Under the pieces are notes generated by a model, which was not told the DNA's origin, ran no database searches, and worked only from the letters and a program-made list of their open reading frames with translations. Positions 14,943-25,474 of a stretch of 64,000 nt of DNA are shown in pieces (position 1 is the first letter of the stretch; every line of letters begins with the position of its first letter). Position numbers and translations under genes: made by a program. Source of the DNA: Neotabrizicola shimadae (GTDB lineage: Bacteria > Pseudomonadota > Alphaproteobacteria > Rhodobacterales > Rhodobacteraceae); contig NZ_CP069370.1 in the NCBI RefSeq assembly GCF_019623905.1, positions 1,488,001-1,552,000 on the forward strand, given 5' to 3'.

Positions 14943-16285
14943 AGCGCCGCTCCCAACCGGGCCATCACAGCGCGGAACCGCGCCGCAACGGGCTCGCGCG
15001 CAATGTGGCGCCCGTCACGGACGATGTGCCGTCCGGCCGACCAAAGTCCGTCCACCCGGCCCGCATTGGTGAACAGCAGAGTGTCCAGCACCGCATCGCC
15101 CGTCCGTCCCGGCACATCCGACAAAGACAAAGCAACGAGGTCGCCCCACAGGCCTTCCGCAATGGCGCCAGAGGCACGCCCCGCCGCCCTGGCACCGCCC
15201 TGCGCCGCGCCCTCCCACAACACACGTCCGGTCGAGCGGCCGTCGGTGGCCAGAACGGCCCGACCCCGCCGGGCCAGCCGTTGCGAATACTCCAGCGTCC
15301 TCAGCTCTTCCCGAAGCGAAATCAGCACGTTGCTGTCCGATCCAACACCAAAGGCTCCACTGGAGGCCAGATACCGTGGCGCATCGAAAACCCCGTCGCC
15401 TAAGTTTGCCTCGGTGATCGGGCAAAGCCCTGCCACCGCGCCCGAGACCGCAAGGTCCAGCGTCTCGTGCGGGGCCATCTGTGTCGCATGGATCAGGCAC
15501 CAGCGGGGATCGACCGGCATCCGGTGCATGAGCCACTCAACCGGCCGAGCCCCCAGATGGGCCTGAACCTCCGCAACTTCAGCCAGTTGCTCGGCGACGT
15601 GAATGTGAATCGGTCCCTCGGGCGCGATCTGCAGCGCGGCCTTCAGCCCGGCTTCGTCCACTGCGCGCAGCGAATGCGGCGCCACGCCAATGCGCGCGTC
15701 GGGAGCAAGCCCCGCCAGATGGGCGGCCGCCGCCAGCCAGAGTCGCGCGAAACGGTCGGTACTATTGCCAAAGCGCAACTGCCCCCCGGCAAGCGCCCGC
15801 CCGTCACAGCCGCCGCGCTGGTACATCACCGGCAAGAGCGTAAGCCCCAGCCCAGTCTCCTGCGCCGCCAGCACAACACGACCCGCCATTTCCGCCGGGT
15901 CTTCATAGGCCATGCCGCCTGGCGCGTGGTGCAGATAGTGGAATTCGGCCAAACCTGCGAACCCGGCTTCGGCACTTTCCACCATCACTTGTGCGGCGAT
16001 CGCCCCGACATCCTCGGGCGTCAGCCGGTCGAGAAACCGATACATCAGGCTTCGCCAGGTCCAGAAACTGTCCTGCCCCGCGCCGCGAAACTCCGTCAGC
16101 CCGGCCATGGCGCGCTGAAAGACATGCGAGTGCAGGTTCACAGGGGCGGGCAGCAGGACTTCGACCCGCTCCCCCGCAGTTGCCGCATCCGGTGTGATGC
16201 GGTGGATGCGCCCGTCGCGAAGTTCCACCGCCACGTCTCTTGCCCATCCTTCGGGCAGAAGCGCCATCCCGGCATGGATCAGCAT
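14939..16285 (-). CDS. hutF: Formimidoylglutamate deiminase HutF
   Basis: A 448-residue amidohydrolase. The metal motif [14 protein letters not shown] (HxH) sits near residue 55, with further conserved His and Asp motifs (HVAEQ, GSDSN). HutF converts N-formimidoyl-L-glutamate to N-formyl-L-glutamate and ammonia, the third step's product being handled in the five-step histidine route. The start at 16285 ([11 protein letters not shown]) is chosen for the GCGAGG upstream and the expected N-terminus; longer frames only cross the promoter. It is divergent from hutI across about 70 bp, and shares a transcript with hutC. The route also needs HutG, which is not in the window. Confidence 0.9.
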   Translation of the reverse strand: MLIHAGMALLPEGWARDVAVELRDGRIHRITPDAATAGERVEVLLPAPVNLHSHVFQRAMAGLTEFRGAGQDSFWTWRSLMYRFLDRLTPEDVGAIAAQVMVESAEAGFAGLAEFHYLHHAPGGMAYEDPAEMAGRVVLAAQETGLGLTLLPVMYQRGGCDGRALAGGQLRFGNSTDRFARLWLAAAAHLAGLAPDARIGVAPHSLRAVDEAGLKAALQIAPEGPIHIHVAEQLAEVAEVQAHLGARPVEWLMHRMPVDPRWCLIHATQMAPHETLDLAVSGAVAGLCPITEANLGDGVFDAPRYLASSGAFGVGSDSNVLISLREELRTLEYSQRLARRGRAVLATDGRSTGRVLWEGAAQGGARAAGRASGAIAEGLWGDLVALSLSDVPGRTGDAVLDTLLFTNAGRVDGLWSAGRHIVRDGRHIAREPVAARFRAVMARLGAAL

Positions 16286-16311
16286 CACGAACCTCGCTTG
16301 ACAGGAGCTAT

Positions 16312-16325
16312 TATGTGTAGACATA
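16312..16325. promoter_or_regulatory. Candidate HutC operator between hutF and hutI
   Basis: A perfect inverted repeat TATGT-GTAG-ACATA lies in the short AT-rich gap between the divergent hutF and hutI genes. GntR/HutC repressors bind palindromes of this size, and one site here could control both directions. Confidence 0.5.
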
Positions 16326-16357
16326 TTACGCTCAAGCGCAGACAAAAGGCAAGCCTC

Positions 16358-17557
16358 ATGGCGATTCTCCTGCACAATGCGACGCTGGCGACGATGGAGG
16401 GCGGCTACGGCCTCGTCCCGCGCGGCGCTGTTGTCATCGAGGGTGACGCAATCCTCTGGGCCGGCCCAATCGCCGCGCTGCCTGCGGGGCTATCCAACCT
16501 GTCTCATCACGATGCCGAGGGCCGCCTGGTCACCCCTGGGCTGATCGACTGCCATACCCATGTGACCTATGCGGGCAGCCGCGCCCGCGAGTTCGAGATG
16601 CGCCTTCAGGGCGCAAGCTACGAAGAGATCGCCCGTGCCGGAGGCGGAATCCTTTCCACGGTTTCGGCAACCCGGGCTGCCACAGAAGACGAGATCGTGG
16701 CGCAGTCCCTGCCGCGCCTGGACGCGCTTATCGCCTCGGGCGCGACGACGGTCGAAGTGAAGTCGGGCTATGGCCTGACCGTGGCAGACGAGTTGAAGCT
16801 GCTCCGCGCCGCACGCAGTCTGGGCCGCCTGCGCGATGTCGAGATACGCACCACGCATCTTGCCGCCCATTCGATTCCGCCCGAATACAAGGGCCGGGCG
16901 ATGGCCTATATCGACGAGGTGGCGATTCCGTCGCTTTGGCAAGCCAAGGCGGATGGCCTTGCGGATGCAGTGGACGCCTTCTGCGAAGGCATCGCATTCT
17001 CGCCAGAAGACGTGGAACATCTGTTCACTTATGCGCAGGGACTGGGTCTGCCCCTTAAACTCCATGCCGAACAACTCTCCAATCTTCATGGCGCGGCCCT
17101 TGCTGCCCGAATGGGCGCCCTGTCTGCCGACCACCTGGAATACCTCGGGCTAGATGGTATCGCGGCGATGGCCGCCTCTGGAACGGTCGCGGTGATTCTG
17201 CCGGGCGCCTTCTACACGCTGCGCGAGACGAAGTTGCCCCCGACCGCTGAACTGCGTGCGGCGGGCGTGCCCATGGCGGTGGCAACAGATCTCAACCCGG
17301 GCACTTCGCCGCTGGCCTCTTTGCCGCTGGCCATGAACATGGCGTGCACCCTGTTCCGCATGACCCCGGAAGAGGCGCTCCTCGGCACAACCGTCCATGC
17401 CGCTCGCGCGCTTGGCCTCACCGACCGGGGCCGCATCGCAGCCGGATTGCGCGCCGACCTTTGCCTTTGGGACGCAGACCACCCTTCGGAACTCAGCTAT
17501 CTCATCGGGGGCCCGCGCCTCCACGCCCGCATCTTCGGAGGCCATCTTGACGCCTGA
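16358..17557 (+). CDS. hutI: Imidazolonepropionase HutI
   Basis: A 399-residue amidohydrolase of normal length. Metal and substrate motifs are clear: [19 protein letters not shown] near residue 65, a conserved KSGYGL, and KLHAEQLSN. It hydrolyses 4-imidazolone-5-propionate to N-formimidoyl-L-glutamate in histidine degradation. ATG at 16358 is the only start consistent with the family N-terminus; its ribosome site (AAAAGG) is weak. Its 3' end overlaps the TTG start of hutH by 11 bp, indicating an operon. Confidence 0.95.
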   Translation: MAILLHNATLATMEGGYGLVPRGAVVIEGDAILWAGPIAALPAGLSNLSHHDAEGRLVTPGLIDCHTHVTYAGSRAREFEMRLQGASYEEIARAGGGILSTVSATRAATEDEIVAQSLPRLDALIASGATTVEVKSGYGLTVADELKLLRAARSLGRLRDVEIRTTHLAAHSIPPEYKGRAMAYIDEVAIPSLWQAKADGLADAVDAFCEGIAFSPEDVEHLFTYAQGLGLPLKLHAEQLSNLHGAALAARMGALSADHLEYLGLDGIAAMAASGTVAVILPGAFYTLRETKLPPTAELRAAGVPMAVATDLNPGTSPLASLPLAMNMACTLFRMTPEEALLGTTVHAARALGLTDRGRIAAGLRADLCLWDADHPSELSYLIGGPRLHARIFGGHLDA

Positions 17558-19085
17558 AATCCTGATCCCCGGCGAAACCACCCTCGCCCAGCTGGAACGC
17601 CTCTGGCGCGACGAGGCCCCGGCGGAACTTGCCCCCACCTCCCGCCCCGCCATCGAGGCCGCCGCCGCCCGCATCGCCGCCGCCGCCGCGGGCGAGGCGC
17701 CGGTCTATGGCGTGAACACCGGCTTCGGCAAGCTCGCCTCGCTGAAGATCGCGGCGAAGGACACGGCCACACTGCAGCGCAACCTGATCCTCAGCCATTC
17801 CTGCGGCGTGGGCGAGCCGATGCCCCGCGCCACCGCCCGGCTGATGATGGCGCTGAAGCTCCTCTCCCTTGGTCGCGGCGCGTCCGGCGTGCGGTGGGAG
17901 GTGGTGCAACTTCTGCAGGACATGCTGGCCTGCGGCGTGACCCCGGTGATCCCGGCCCAGGGCTCGGTCGGCGCAAGCGGAGACCTCGCGCCACTGGCCC
18001 ACATGACCGCCGCCATGCTGGGCGAAGGGCTGGTCGAGATCGACGGCACCCGCCTTCCCGCCGCCGATGCACTGGCGATGGCAGGCCTTTCCCCCATCGC
18101 GCTCGGCCCCAAGGAGGGTCTGGCGCTGATCAACGGCACCCAGTTCTCCACGGCTTACGCGCTGGCGGGCCTGTTCCAGGCCTGGCGCGCCGCGCAATCG
18201 GCGCTGGTGATCTCGGCCCTGTCGACCGATGCCATCATGGGCTCGACCGCCCCCCTGCATCCCCAGATCCATGCCCTGCGCGGCCATGCCGGCCAGATCG
18301 AGGCTGCCGCACTGATGCGCGCCCTTCTGGACGGCTCGGTCATCCGCGAAAGCCATCGCGAGGGCGACAGCCGGGTGCAGGACCCCTATTGCATCCGCTG
18401 CCAGCCGCAGGTCACCGGCGCAGCGATGGACGTGCTGCGCATGGCCGCCCGCACGCTGGAGGTGGAAGCCAATGCCGCCACCGACAACCCCCTTGTGTTG
18501 GCCGACGGCCAGATCGTTTCGGGCGGCAACTTCCACGCCGAGCCGGTAGGCTTCGCTGCCGACATGATCGCCATGGCAGTGGCCGAGATCGGCGCCATCG
18601 CGCAACGCCGCGTGGCGCTTATGGTGGACCCGACGCTAAGCTTCGACCTGCCGCCGTTCCTCACCCCCGACCCCGGCCTCAACTCCGGTCTGATGATCGC
18701 CGAAGTGACGACCGCCGCCCTGATGAGCGAGAACAAGCACCTCGCTCATGCCACAGTGACCGACAGCACCCCCACATCGGCCAACCAGGAGGATCACGTC
18801 TCGATGGCCGCCCACGGCGCCCGCCGACTGGGCCGGATGACCGAGAACCTCAACGTCATCCTGGGTGTCGAGGCTCTGTGCGCCGCGCAAGGTGTGGAGT
18901 TCCGCGCGCCGCTCGCCACTTCCGTGCCGCTGCAATCCGTCCTCGCGCGGTTGCGCGCCGACATTCCGCGCATCACCGAAGACCGCTTCCTTGCCCCTGA
19001 CCTGGCCCATGCGGCTGCGCTTGTCGCCAATGGCGCACTGGCCGGGGCTGCCGGCATCGCCCTGCCCGCGCTTCATCTTGGCTGA
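17547..19085 (+). CDS. hutH: Histidine ammonia-lyase HutH
   Basis: A 512-residue ammonia-lyase. The Ala-Ser-Gly triad that cyclises into the MIO prosthetic group is present ([15 protein letters not shown]), and NTGFGKLAS lies near residue 55. It converts L-histidine to trans-urocanate. No ATG fits; TTG at 17547 is chosen because GGAGG sits five bases upstream and the frame overlaps the hutI stop by 11 bp. Only 60 bp separate it from hutU, where related clusters often carry hutG. Confidence 0.95.
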   Translation: MTPEILIPGETTLAQLERLWRDEAPAELAPTSRPAIEAAAARIAAAAAGEAPVYGVNTGFGKLASLKIAAKDTATLQRNLILSHSCGVGEPMPRATARLMMALKLLSLGRGASGVRWEVVQLLQDMLACGVTPVIPAQGSVGASGDLAPLAHMTAAMLGEGLVEIDGTRLPAADALAMAGLSPIALGPKEGLALINGTQFSTAYALAGLFQAWRAAQSALVISALSTDAIMGSTAPLHPQIHALRGHAGQIEAAALMRALLDGSVIRESHREGDSRVQDPYCIRCQPQVTGAAMDVLRMAARTLEVEANAATDNPLVLADGQIVSGGNFHAEPVGFAADMIAMAVAEIGAIAQRRVALMVDPTLSFDLPPFLTPDPGLNSGLMIAEVTTAALMSENKHLAHATVTDSTPTSANQEDHVSMAAHGARRLGRMTENLNVILGVEALCAAQGVEFRAPLATSVPLQSVLARLRADIPRITEDRFLAPDLAHAAALVANGALAGAAGIALPALHLG

Positions 19086-19145
19086 AACACTCCGGAGGCC
19101 CGGGGCAACGCCCATGGCCTTTCTGTCCCACCCAGAGGCTGACCC

Positions 19146-20846
19146 ATGACCAATCCCCGCCACAACCTGCGCGACATCTTCCCGCCGACCGGCCCCGAAA
19201 TCACCGCGAAGAGCTGGCTGACAGAGGCACCGATGCGGATGCTGATGAACAACCTGCATCCCGACGTGGCCGAAAACCCGCACGAATTGGTCGTCTACGG
19301 CGGAATCGGCCGGGCCGCCCGCACCTGGGAGGATTTCGACCGCATCGTCGCCGCGCTGAAGACGCTGAACGACGACGAGACGCTGGTGGTGCAGTCCGGC
19401 AAGCCGGTGGGCGTGTTCCGTACCCATGCCGACGCGCCCCGCGTGCTGATCGCCAATTCCAACCTCGTGCCGCACTGGGCAACCTGGGACCATTTCAACC
19501 ATCTCGATCGCCAGGGCCTGATGATGTACGGCCAGATGACCGCGGGGTCCTGGATCTACATTGGCACCCAGGGCATCGTGCAGGGCACCTACGAGACCTT
19601 TGCCGAAGCCGGTCGCCAGCACTATGCCGGCGATCTGACCGGCAAGTGGATCCTGACCGGCGGGCTTGGCGGCATGGGCGGCGCGCAGCCGCTGGCTGCC
19701 GTGATGGCCGGCGCCTGCTGCCTGGCTGTCGAGGTGGACGAAACCCGCGTCGATTTCCGCATCCGCACCCGGTATCTGGACGCCAAGGCTCACACGCTGG
19801 ATGAAGCCCTGGCCCTCATCGCAGACTGGACGGCGAAGGGTGAGGCCAAATCGGTCGGCCTGGTGGGCAACGCCGCCGAGGTCTTCCCCGAACTGGTCGC
19901 CCGCATGAAGGCGGGTGGCGCAGGCGTGCCGAATGGCCGGCCCGACATCGTGACCGACCAGACCTCGGCCCACGATCCGCTACATGGCTACTGCCCCGCC
20001 GGCTGGACCGTCGCCGAATGGCGCGCCAGGCAGGAGACCGATCCGAAGGCAGTGGAAGCCGCCGCCCGGGCCAGCATGAAGGCCCATGTTGCGGCCATGG
20101 TGGATTTCTGGAACGCCGGCGTGCCGACGCTCGACTACGGCAATAATATCCGCCAGGTCGCGCTGGACGAGGGCCTCGAAAACGCCTTCGCCTTCCCCGG
20201 CTTCGTGCCCGCCTATATACGGCCGCTGTTCTGCAAGGGCATCGGCCCGTTCCGCTGGTGCGCACTGTCGGGTGACCCGGAGGATATCGCCAAGACCGAC
20301 GCCGCGATGAAGAAACTCTTCCCGGAAAACAAGCACCTGCATCGCTGGCTTGACATGGCGCGTGAACGCATCGCTTTCCAGGGCCTGCCCGCGCGCATCT
20401 GCTGGATCGGTCTCGGCGACCGCCACCGCGCCGGGCTCATGTTCAACGAGATGGTCGCCTCGGGCGAACTCAAGGCCCCCATCGTCATCGGTCGCGACCA
20501 TCTGGACTCGGGCTCCGTGGCCTCGCCCAACCGCGAGACCGAAGCGATGAAGGACGGATCGGATGCCGTGTCCGACTGGCCGCTTCTGAACGCGCTTTTG
20601 AACTGCGCCTCGGGCGCAACCTGGGTTTCGCTTCACCACGGCGGTGGCGTGGGGATGGGCTTCAGCCAGCATTCCGGCATGGTCGTCGTGGCCGACGGCA
20701 CGCCCGAAGCGGCAAGGCGGCTGGAACGTGTGCTTTGGAACGACCCGGCCACAGGGGTCATGCGCCACGCCGATGCGGGCTATGACATTGCGCTGGACTG
20801 CGCGCGCGAACACGGTCTGCGCCTGCCGGGCATTCTGGGCAATTGA
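19146..20846 (+). CDS. hutU: Urocanate hydratase HutU
   Basis: A 566-residue urocanase of normal length with an NAD-binding core ([14 protein letters not shown]) and the signature region [15 protein letters not shown] containing the conserved active-site cysteine. It hydrates urocanate to imidazolonepropionate using bound NAD+ as electrophile. It is the third gene of hutI-hutH-hutU. Its stop is 2 bp from the end of the converging GntR gene, with no terminator visible between them. Confidence 0.96.
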   Translation: MTNPRHNLRDIFPPTGPEITAKSWLTEAPMRMLMNNLHPDVAENPHELVVYGGIGRAARTWEDFDRIVAALKTLNDDETLVVQSGKPVGVFRTHADAPRVLIANSNLVPHWATWDHFNHLDRQGLMMYGQMTAGSWIYIGTQGIVQGTYETFAEAGRQHYAGDLTGKWILTGGLGGMGGAQPLAAVMAGACCLAVEVDETRVDFRIRTRYLDAKAHTLDEALALIADWTAKGEAKSVGLVGNAAEVFPELVARMKAGGAGVPNGRPDIVTDQTSAHDPLHGYCPAGWTVAEWRARQETDPKAVEAAARASMKAHVAAMVDFWNAGVPTLDYGNNIRQVALDEGLENAFAFPGFVPAYIRPLFCKGIGPFRWCALSGDPEDIAKTDAAMKKLFPENKHLHRWLDMARERIAFQGLPARICWIGLGDRHRAGLMFNEMVASGELKAPIVIGRDHLDSGSVASPNRETEAMKDGSDAVSDWPLLNALLNCASGATWVSLHHGGGVGMGFSQHSGMVVVADGTPEAARRLERVLWNDPATGVMRHADAGYDIALDCAREHGLRLPGILGN

Positions 20847-20848
20847 CT

Positions 20849-21580
20849 TCAGCGCGGCCCGAACAATTCGGGCCGCTCCCGCTCCAGCGGTTCCAGGTAG
20901 TGCAGCAACTGCCGCAGGTGGCGCTGCACCGCTGCCCGCGCCGCCACCGGGTCGTGCGCCTCCAGCGCCGCAAGGATAGCGCGGTGTTCGTCCAGCGTCT
21001 GCGCCGGCCGGCCCGGCACCGGCAGGATCAGCCGCCGCGCGCGGTTGACGTGAAGCCAAACCGTGTCCGACACCTGCGCCAGATGCCGGAGCCCGGTGAA
21101 TCCCAGGATCAGCTCGTGCATCTCGGCATCGGTCTTGTGAAAGCCGGCCGTGTCGCCATCCTTCAATAGCGCCGCCTGCACCACAAGATTGCGGCGAAGA
21201 AGCACCAGTTGGGACTCGGTGATCGTTTCTGCAACCCGTTCGGCCGCCGCTACCTCGATCGCCTCGCGGATGAAAGCCCCCTCGCGGATCTCCTCCATCG
21301 AGAACCGCGCCACGAAGGTGCCTGCCTGCGGTACAACCTCGACAAGCCCTTCGGCAGCCAACCTCGCCACCGCATCCGAAACAGGGCTGCGCGATACGCC
21401 CAAGGCGGCGCAAATCTCGGGCTTCCGAAGGATCTCGCCGGGACGGTAGGTCAGCGCAAGGATCGCGGTCCGCAGGCACTGGTACACGCGTTGTCCAAGC
21501 GAGCCCTGAAACCGGTCCAGAGACAGCAGCCGGGTTTCGGCGCTTTGGTCTTGTGGCGACAACTCAGCCTCGGGTAACAT
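20849..21580 (-). CDS. GntR family transcriptional regulator (FadR/FCD type)
   Basis: A 243-residue protein with a GntR winged helix at about residues 28-95 (KPEICAALGVSRSPVSDAVA) and an all-helical FCD effector domain with conserved metal-type His residues (AEMHELI, EHRAILAAL). Such proteins repress sugar-acid or organic-acid genes. It is divergent from the altronate-dehydratase-family gene across 54 bp and probably regulates it. The start codon sits directly against a near-palindrome (GCTAACATGCTAGC), so the protein may block its own promoter. Effector unknown, probably a sugar acid. Confidence 0.85.
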   Translation of the reverse strand: MLPEAELSPQDQSAETRLLSLDRFQGSLGQRVYQCLRTAILALTYRPGEILRKPEICAALGVSRSPVSDAVARLAAEGLVEVVPQAGTFVARFSMEEIREGAFIREAIEVAAAERVAETITESQLVLLRRNLVVQAALLKDGDTAGFHKTDAEMHELILGFTGLRHLAQVSDTVWLHVNRARRLILPVPGRPAQTLDEHRAILAALEAHDPVAARAAVQRHLRQLLHYLEPLERERPELFGPR

Positions 21581-21594
21581 GCTAACATGCTAGC
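21581..21594. promoter_or_regulatory. Candidate GntR operator between the regulator and the dehydratase
   Basis: GCTAACATGCTAGC matches its own reverse complement at 12 of 14 positions. An extra ACATGCTA direct repeat overlaps it. It occupies the 54-bp divergent gap, next to the regulator's start codon. Confidence 0.4.
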
Positions 21595-21634
21595 GAAGGC
21601 ACCCGCCAGGGGCAAGCCAAAGCAGAGAGGATCC

Positions 21635-23140
21635 ATGGCCGAAGGCATCATCCGGCTGCACGACAGCGACAACGTCGCCATTGCGCTTTCCGATCTTTCC
21701 AAGGGGGCAAGCGCCGGTGGCATGACACTTCCAGGCGCGGTCCCCCGTGGCCACAAGATCGCCCTGCGCGCCATTGCGAAGGGCGAGAACATCATCCGCT
21801 ACGGCCAGATCATCGGCCAGGCGACCGAGGACATTGCCGCCGGTGCCCATGTTCACAGCCACAACCTGGGCATGGGTCCCCATTCCACCGATTATGCCAT
21901 CGGCAGCGAAAGCCGGCCCCTGCCGCCGTTGGAGCCCATGAGTTTCATGGGCTATCACCGCCCCGATGGCTCGGTCGGCACGCGGAACTACCTGGGCATC
22001 CTGACCTCGGTGAACTGCTCGGGTTCGGTCGCGCGCTTCATTGCCGAAGCTGCCGAGAAAGACGCCGAGTTGAATGCCATGCCGGGCCTCGATGGCATCG
22101 TTCCCATTGTCCACGGCACCGGTTGCGGCATGTCGGGCACGAATGAAGGCTACCAGACCCTGATGCGCACTTTGAAGGGGTATGCCCGCAATCCGAACTT
22201 CGGCGGCATCCTGCTGGTTGGCCTGGGTTGTGAGGTCATGCAGGTTCCGGACCTCGTCGGCCAGGGACGTCTGCGCCCGGACGGCAACTTCCGCTACATG
22301 ACGATCCAGGGCGAAGGCGGCACCCGTGCCACCATTGACCGAGCCCTGAAGACCCTGCGCGAAATGGCTGAAATCGCAGGAAAAGCTGTACGCGCCCCTG
22401 CCCCGGTTTCCCACCTGGTGGTGGGCCTGCAGTGCGGCGGCTCCGATGGGTACTCTGGCATCACGGCAAACCCGGCGCTTGGCCACGCCTCCGATCTGCT
22501 GGTCCGCATGGGAGGCACCACGATCCTTTCCGAAACGCCCGAAATCTATGGTGCCGAGCATCTTCTCACGCGTCGCGCCGTCAGCCGTGAAGTGGGCGAG
22601 CGCCTCTTGGAGCGGATCCGCTGGTGGGAGGATTACACCGCACGCAACGACGGCGAGATGGACAACAATCCCTCGCCCGGCAACAAGCGGGGTGGCCTGA
22701 CCACCATCCTCGAAAAGTCGCTTGGCGCCGTCGCCAAGGGGGGCACCGCACCGCTGACCCAGGTCTACAAGTTTGCCGAGCCCATTACCGAACGCGGATT
22801 CACCTACATGGACAGCCCCGGCTACGATCCGGCCTCTGTGACCGGCCAGATCGCCTCGGGCGCCACGATGATCGTGTTCACCACCGGCCGGGGTTCCGTC
22901 TCGGGCTACAAGCCCTCGCCTTGCATCAAGCTCGCTACCAACTCCGAGATGTATGGCCGCATGAAGGAAGACATGGACATCAACTGCGGCGACATCCTCG
23001 ACGGGGTCAGCATTGAAGCCAAGGGCCGCGAGATCCTGGAAGAGATCGTCGCTGTCGCATCCGGCAAGAAGACCAAGTCCGAAGAACTCGGCTTTGGCGG
23101 AGCAGAGTTCGTGCCCTGGCAAATCGGCGCAGTCATGTAA
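21635..23140 (+). CDS. Altronate/galactarate dehydratase family protein (UxaA-like)
   Basis: A 501-residue single-chain dehydratase. Residues 1 to about 75 form a SAF domain (MAEGIIRLHDSDNVAIALSD) and the rest is the large UxaA/GarD catalytic domain with conserved TRNYLGILTSVNCSG, HGTGCGMSG and LQCGGSDG motifs. Family members dehydrate D-altronate, D-galactarate or related sugar acids using ferrous iron. ATG at 21635 follows AGAGAGG closely; the earlier in-frame ATG at 21587 lies inside the operator region. No other hexuronate genes lie nearby, so the exact substrate is open. Confidence 0.88.
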   Translation: MAEGIIRLHDSDNVAIALSDLSKGASAGGMTLPGAVPRGHKIALRAIAKGENIIRYGQIIGQATEDIAAGAHVHSHNLGMGPHSTDYAIGSESRPLPPLEPMSFMGYHRPDGSVGTRNYLGILTSVNCSGSVARFIAEAAEKDAELNAMPGLDGIVPIVHGTGCGMSGTNEGYQTLMRTLKGYARNPNFGGILLVGLGCEVMQVPDLVGQGRLRPDGNFRYMTIQGEGGTRATIDRALKTLREMAEIAGKAVRAPAPVSHLVVGLQCGGSDGYSGITANPALGHASDLLVRMGGTTILSETPEIYGAEHLLTRRAVSREVGERLLERIRWWEDYTARNDGEMDNNPSPGNKRGGLTTILEKSLGAVAKGGTAPLTQVYKFAEPITERGFTYMDSPGYDPASVTGQIASGATMIVFTTGRGSVSGYKPSPCIKLATNSEMYGRMKEDMDINCGDILDGVSIEAKGREILEEIVAVASGKKTKSEELGFGGAEFVPWQIGAVM

Positions 23141-23158
23141 CCGGATCAACCGGTTACA
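23136..23158. terminator. Bidirectional hairpin between the dehydratase and galE
   Basis: A 9-bp perfect stem TGTAACCGG / CCGGTTACA with a 5-nt loop overlaps the dehydratase stop codon. It sits between two convergent genes and could serve both strands. Confidence 0.6.
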
Positions 23159-23167
23159 GGTCGATGC

Positions 23168-24154
23168 TCACTCAGTGAACCGAGGTTGCCTGGTCCATCC
23201 CCACGCATCCCGGATCATCTGCGGCATGGTGGAGCGCTCTGGCATCCAGCCCAGATCCTCCACTGCCCGCGCCGAGCCGGACACTAGCGCCGTCGCATCT
23301 CCAGGACGTCGGTCGCCAAAGACCACCGGCACTTCGCGGTTGGTCACCAGCCGCGCTTGGTCGATCACCTCACGCACCGAGAAGCCCTTGCCGGTGCCCA
23401 GGTTGAACACGCGGCTTCCCTTGCCCTCCAGAAGCCAGCGCAGACCCAGCACATGAGCCTCGACCAGATCCATGACATGCACATAGTCGCGGATGCAGGT
23501 GCCGTCCGGCGTGGGGTAATCGGTGCCGAACACGGTCAGTGCCGGGCGCTTGCCGTCGATCGCATCCAGCAGGATCGGGATCAGATGTGTCTCGGGCTCG
23601 TGCTGTTCGCCCACTTCGCCTTCCGGATCGGCGCCCGCCACATTGAAGTACCGGAAGATCACGTGGTTCAGGCCAAAGGCATCCCGGAAATTGAAGAGAA
23701 TGTCCTCGATCGCCTTCTTCGAGGCGCCATAGGCATTGATCGGCTTCTGGGGCGTATCCTCGTTGAGCACCACGCCATCCTGATCGCCGAAGGTCGCACA
23801 GGTGGAAGAGAAGACAAAGTTGCGTATGCCGGCGGCCACCGTGGCCTCGATCAGGTTCAGCCCGCCATTCACGTTGACCCGCCAGTACTTGGCCGGGTCC
23901 TTCATCGACTCGCCCACAAGCGACAGGGCCGCAAAGTGCATGACGGCTACTGGCTTCCATTCGGCCAGCGCCGCGTCGATGGCCGCGCGGTCCATCAGGT
24001 CGCCTTGGACGAAGGGGCCGAACTTCACCGCTTCGGCCCAACCGGTATTCAGGTTGTCAAAGGTGACCGGCTCGAACCCGGCCCGCTTCAGCGCTTTGCA
24101 GGCGTGACTGCCGATGTAGCCTGCGCCGCCCGTCACCAGAACACGTTCACCCAT
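23168..24154 (-). CDS. galE: UDP-glucose 4-epimerase
   Basis: A 328-residue extended short-chain dehydrogenase. It has the NAD motif VTGGAGYIGSHACKAL at the N-terminus, SSTCATFG, the catalytic YGASK (YxxxK), and a UDP-sugar-binding RYFNVAGADPEGEVGE. It interconverts UDP-glucose and UDP-galactose for surface polysaccharides. The ATG at 24154 has GAGG five bases upstream and overlaps the stop of the upstream EamA transporter (TGATG), so it is translationally coupled. The SSTCAT form resembles rhizobial ExoB. Confidence 0.92.
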   Translation of the reverse strand: MGERVLVTGGAGYIGSHACKALKRAGFEPVTFDNLNTGWAEAVKFGPFVQGDLMDRAAIDAALAEWKPVAVMHFAALSLVGESMKDPAKYWRVNVNGGLNLIEATVAAGIRNFVFSSTCATFGDQDGVVLNEDTPQKPINAYGASKKAIEDILFNFRDAFGLNHVIFRYFNVAGADPEGEVGEQHEPETHLIPILLDAIDGKRPALTVFGTDYPTPDGTCIRDYVHVMDLVEAHVLGLRWLLEGKGSRVFNLGTGKGFSVREVIDQARLVTNREVPVVFGDRRPGDATALVSGSARAVEDLGWMPERSTMPQMIRDAWGWTRQPRFTE

Positions 24155-25020
24155 CACGACCTCGCTTGTGCCTCGACCCGCGCCGCCCAGGCAACGGCCG
24201 CGACGATCATCGCGGCACCCACCAGCACGGCAGCGTTCACCGGTTCATCGAATATCATGACCGTCGCCGCCGTCGCCCAGATGATCTGGAAAAACGCGAC
24301 GGGTTGCAGGACGGCCACGGGGGCAAGCTTCAGGGCACGGGTCATGCACAGCTGGCCGATCGTGGCGGTGGCGGCCGAGGCGGCAATGAGGGCAAGGTCG
24401 CGGCCGCCGACGGGTATCCAGGCCAGCGCCGCAAAGGGCAGAAGACACAGCGCCACGCTGGCGGACAGAAGGGCCACGACGACCATGGGCTCGAGCCGGC
24501 GGACCAGCACCTTGGCGATCAGGTAGCTGACGGCGAAGATCAGGGCGGCGGCGACCATGGACAGGTGCGCGGCCGAGATCGGGGCGAAGCCGGGGCGCAG
24601 GATCACGACAGCCCCCGCCAGGGCGATGATCACGGCCCAGAGGCGCACCCGCGTCAGGCGTTCGCCAAGGAAGATCACGCCGCCGGCCATCATGGCCACC
24701 GGGAAGAGGTAGCCGATGGCGGTGGATTCCGCGGGGGTCAGCCGGGCCAGCGCGTAGAACCAGGCGGCCACGGCGAGGGCGTGGACCACGGCGCGCAGGG
24801 CCAGCGGGCGGGCCACCCCTTCGGGCAAGCCGCGGCGGACCACCAGGACCAGGACCGGCGCGAGGACCAGGGCGCCGAGGGCGAAGCGGATGAAGGCGGC
24901 CTGCACGGCCGGGACGGCGGGGCCGACGGCGTGGATCAGGGCATTGGTCGCCACGGTGAGCAGACCGGCGACCAGGCTCCAGGCAATCCCCGCTATGGGG
25001 CGGTCGGTCGTGGCGGTCAT
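24154..25020 (-). CDS. DMT superfamily transporter, EamA family
   Basis: A 288-residue integral membrane protein with about ten hydrophobic helices in two EamA repeats, typical of drug/metabolite exporters. The first helix reads AGIAWSLVAGLLTVATNALI. Family members export amino acids or metabolites; substrate unknown. It lies between the ACT-domain gene (43 bp upstream) and galE (overlapping) on one strand, which suggests a shared transcript without an obvious common function. Confidence 0.85.
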   Translation of the reverse strand: MTATTDRPIAGIAWSLVAGLLTVATNALIHAVGPAVPAVQAAFIRFALGALVLAPVLVLVVRRGLPEGVARPLALRAVVHALAVAAWFYALARLTPAESTAIGYLFPVAMMAGGVIFLGERLTRVRLWAVIIALAGAVVILRPGFAPISAAHLSMVAAALIFAVSYLIAKVLVRRLEPMVVVALLSASVALCLLPFAALAWIPVGGRDLALIAASAATATIGQLCMTRALKLAPVAVLQPVAFFQIIWATAATVMIFDEPVNAAVLVGAAMIVAAVAWAARVEAQARS

Positions 25021-25063
25021 GCTGCCCCCCCTTGGCGCGACCTATGGCCTGGACCGGCCCCCG

Positions 25064-25456
25064 TCACGCGGGGCCGGCCAGGGTCTGCAGGGCCGCCATG
25101 GCTGCGTCGGCGTGGTCCCTGGGGAGGAAGATATGGTCGTGATGCCAGCCGGCAATGAGGTTGGCGGGGATGCCGGCCTGGGCGAGGGCGTCGGAGACGG
25201 CGGCGGTCAGGCCGACGGCGTCGAGGGAGGAGTGGATGGTCAGGGTGATGCGGGCCCAGGGGCCGGAGAGTGGCCAGCCCCTGCCCTGAAGCTCGGACCA
25301 GGGGGCGATGACCGTGACCCCCTCGGCCTCGCGGATTGTGGCCCAGGCTTCGGGGACCACCGTGCCGGCGGGGGCCAGGGCATAGGCCCAGTCAAGGGGG
25401 TCGAGCAGGGGCCTCATGCCCTCGATCAGCCGCTTCAAGTCGCGCTCGCCGGTCAT
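25064..25456 (-). CDS. ACT domain-containing protein
   Basis: A 130-residue protein matching the small ACT-domain family in which a first domain (GTVVPEAWATIREAEGVTVI) is followed by an ACT fold (ARITLTIHSSLDAVGLTAAV then GIPANLIAGWHHDHIFLP). ACT domains bind amino acids and regulate enzymes; this free-standing type has no defined role. A GC hairpin (CCGGCCCC/GGGGCCGG) spans its stop codon. It follows repeat copy 3. Confidence 0.75.
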   Translation of the reverse strand: MTGERDLKRLIEGMRPLLDPLDWAYALAPAGTVVPEAWATIREAEGVTVIAPWSELQGRGWPLSGPWARITLTIHSSLDAVGLTAAVSDALAQAGIPANLIAGWHHDHIFLPRDHADAAMAALQTLAGPA

Positions 25457-25474
25457 GCCCTGCCCCCAGGCCCA

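Noticed and set aside
19086-19145. A tiny 11-codon frame ([11 protein letters not shown]) between hutH and hutU as a hutG remnant
   Set aside because: It shows no resemblance to N-formylglutamate deformylase and is short enough to be chance.
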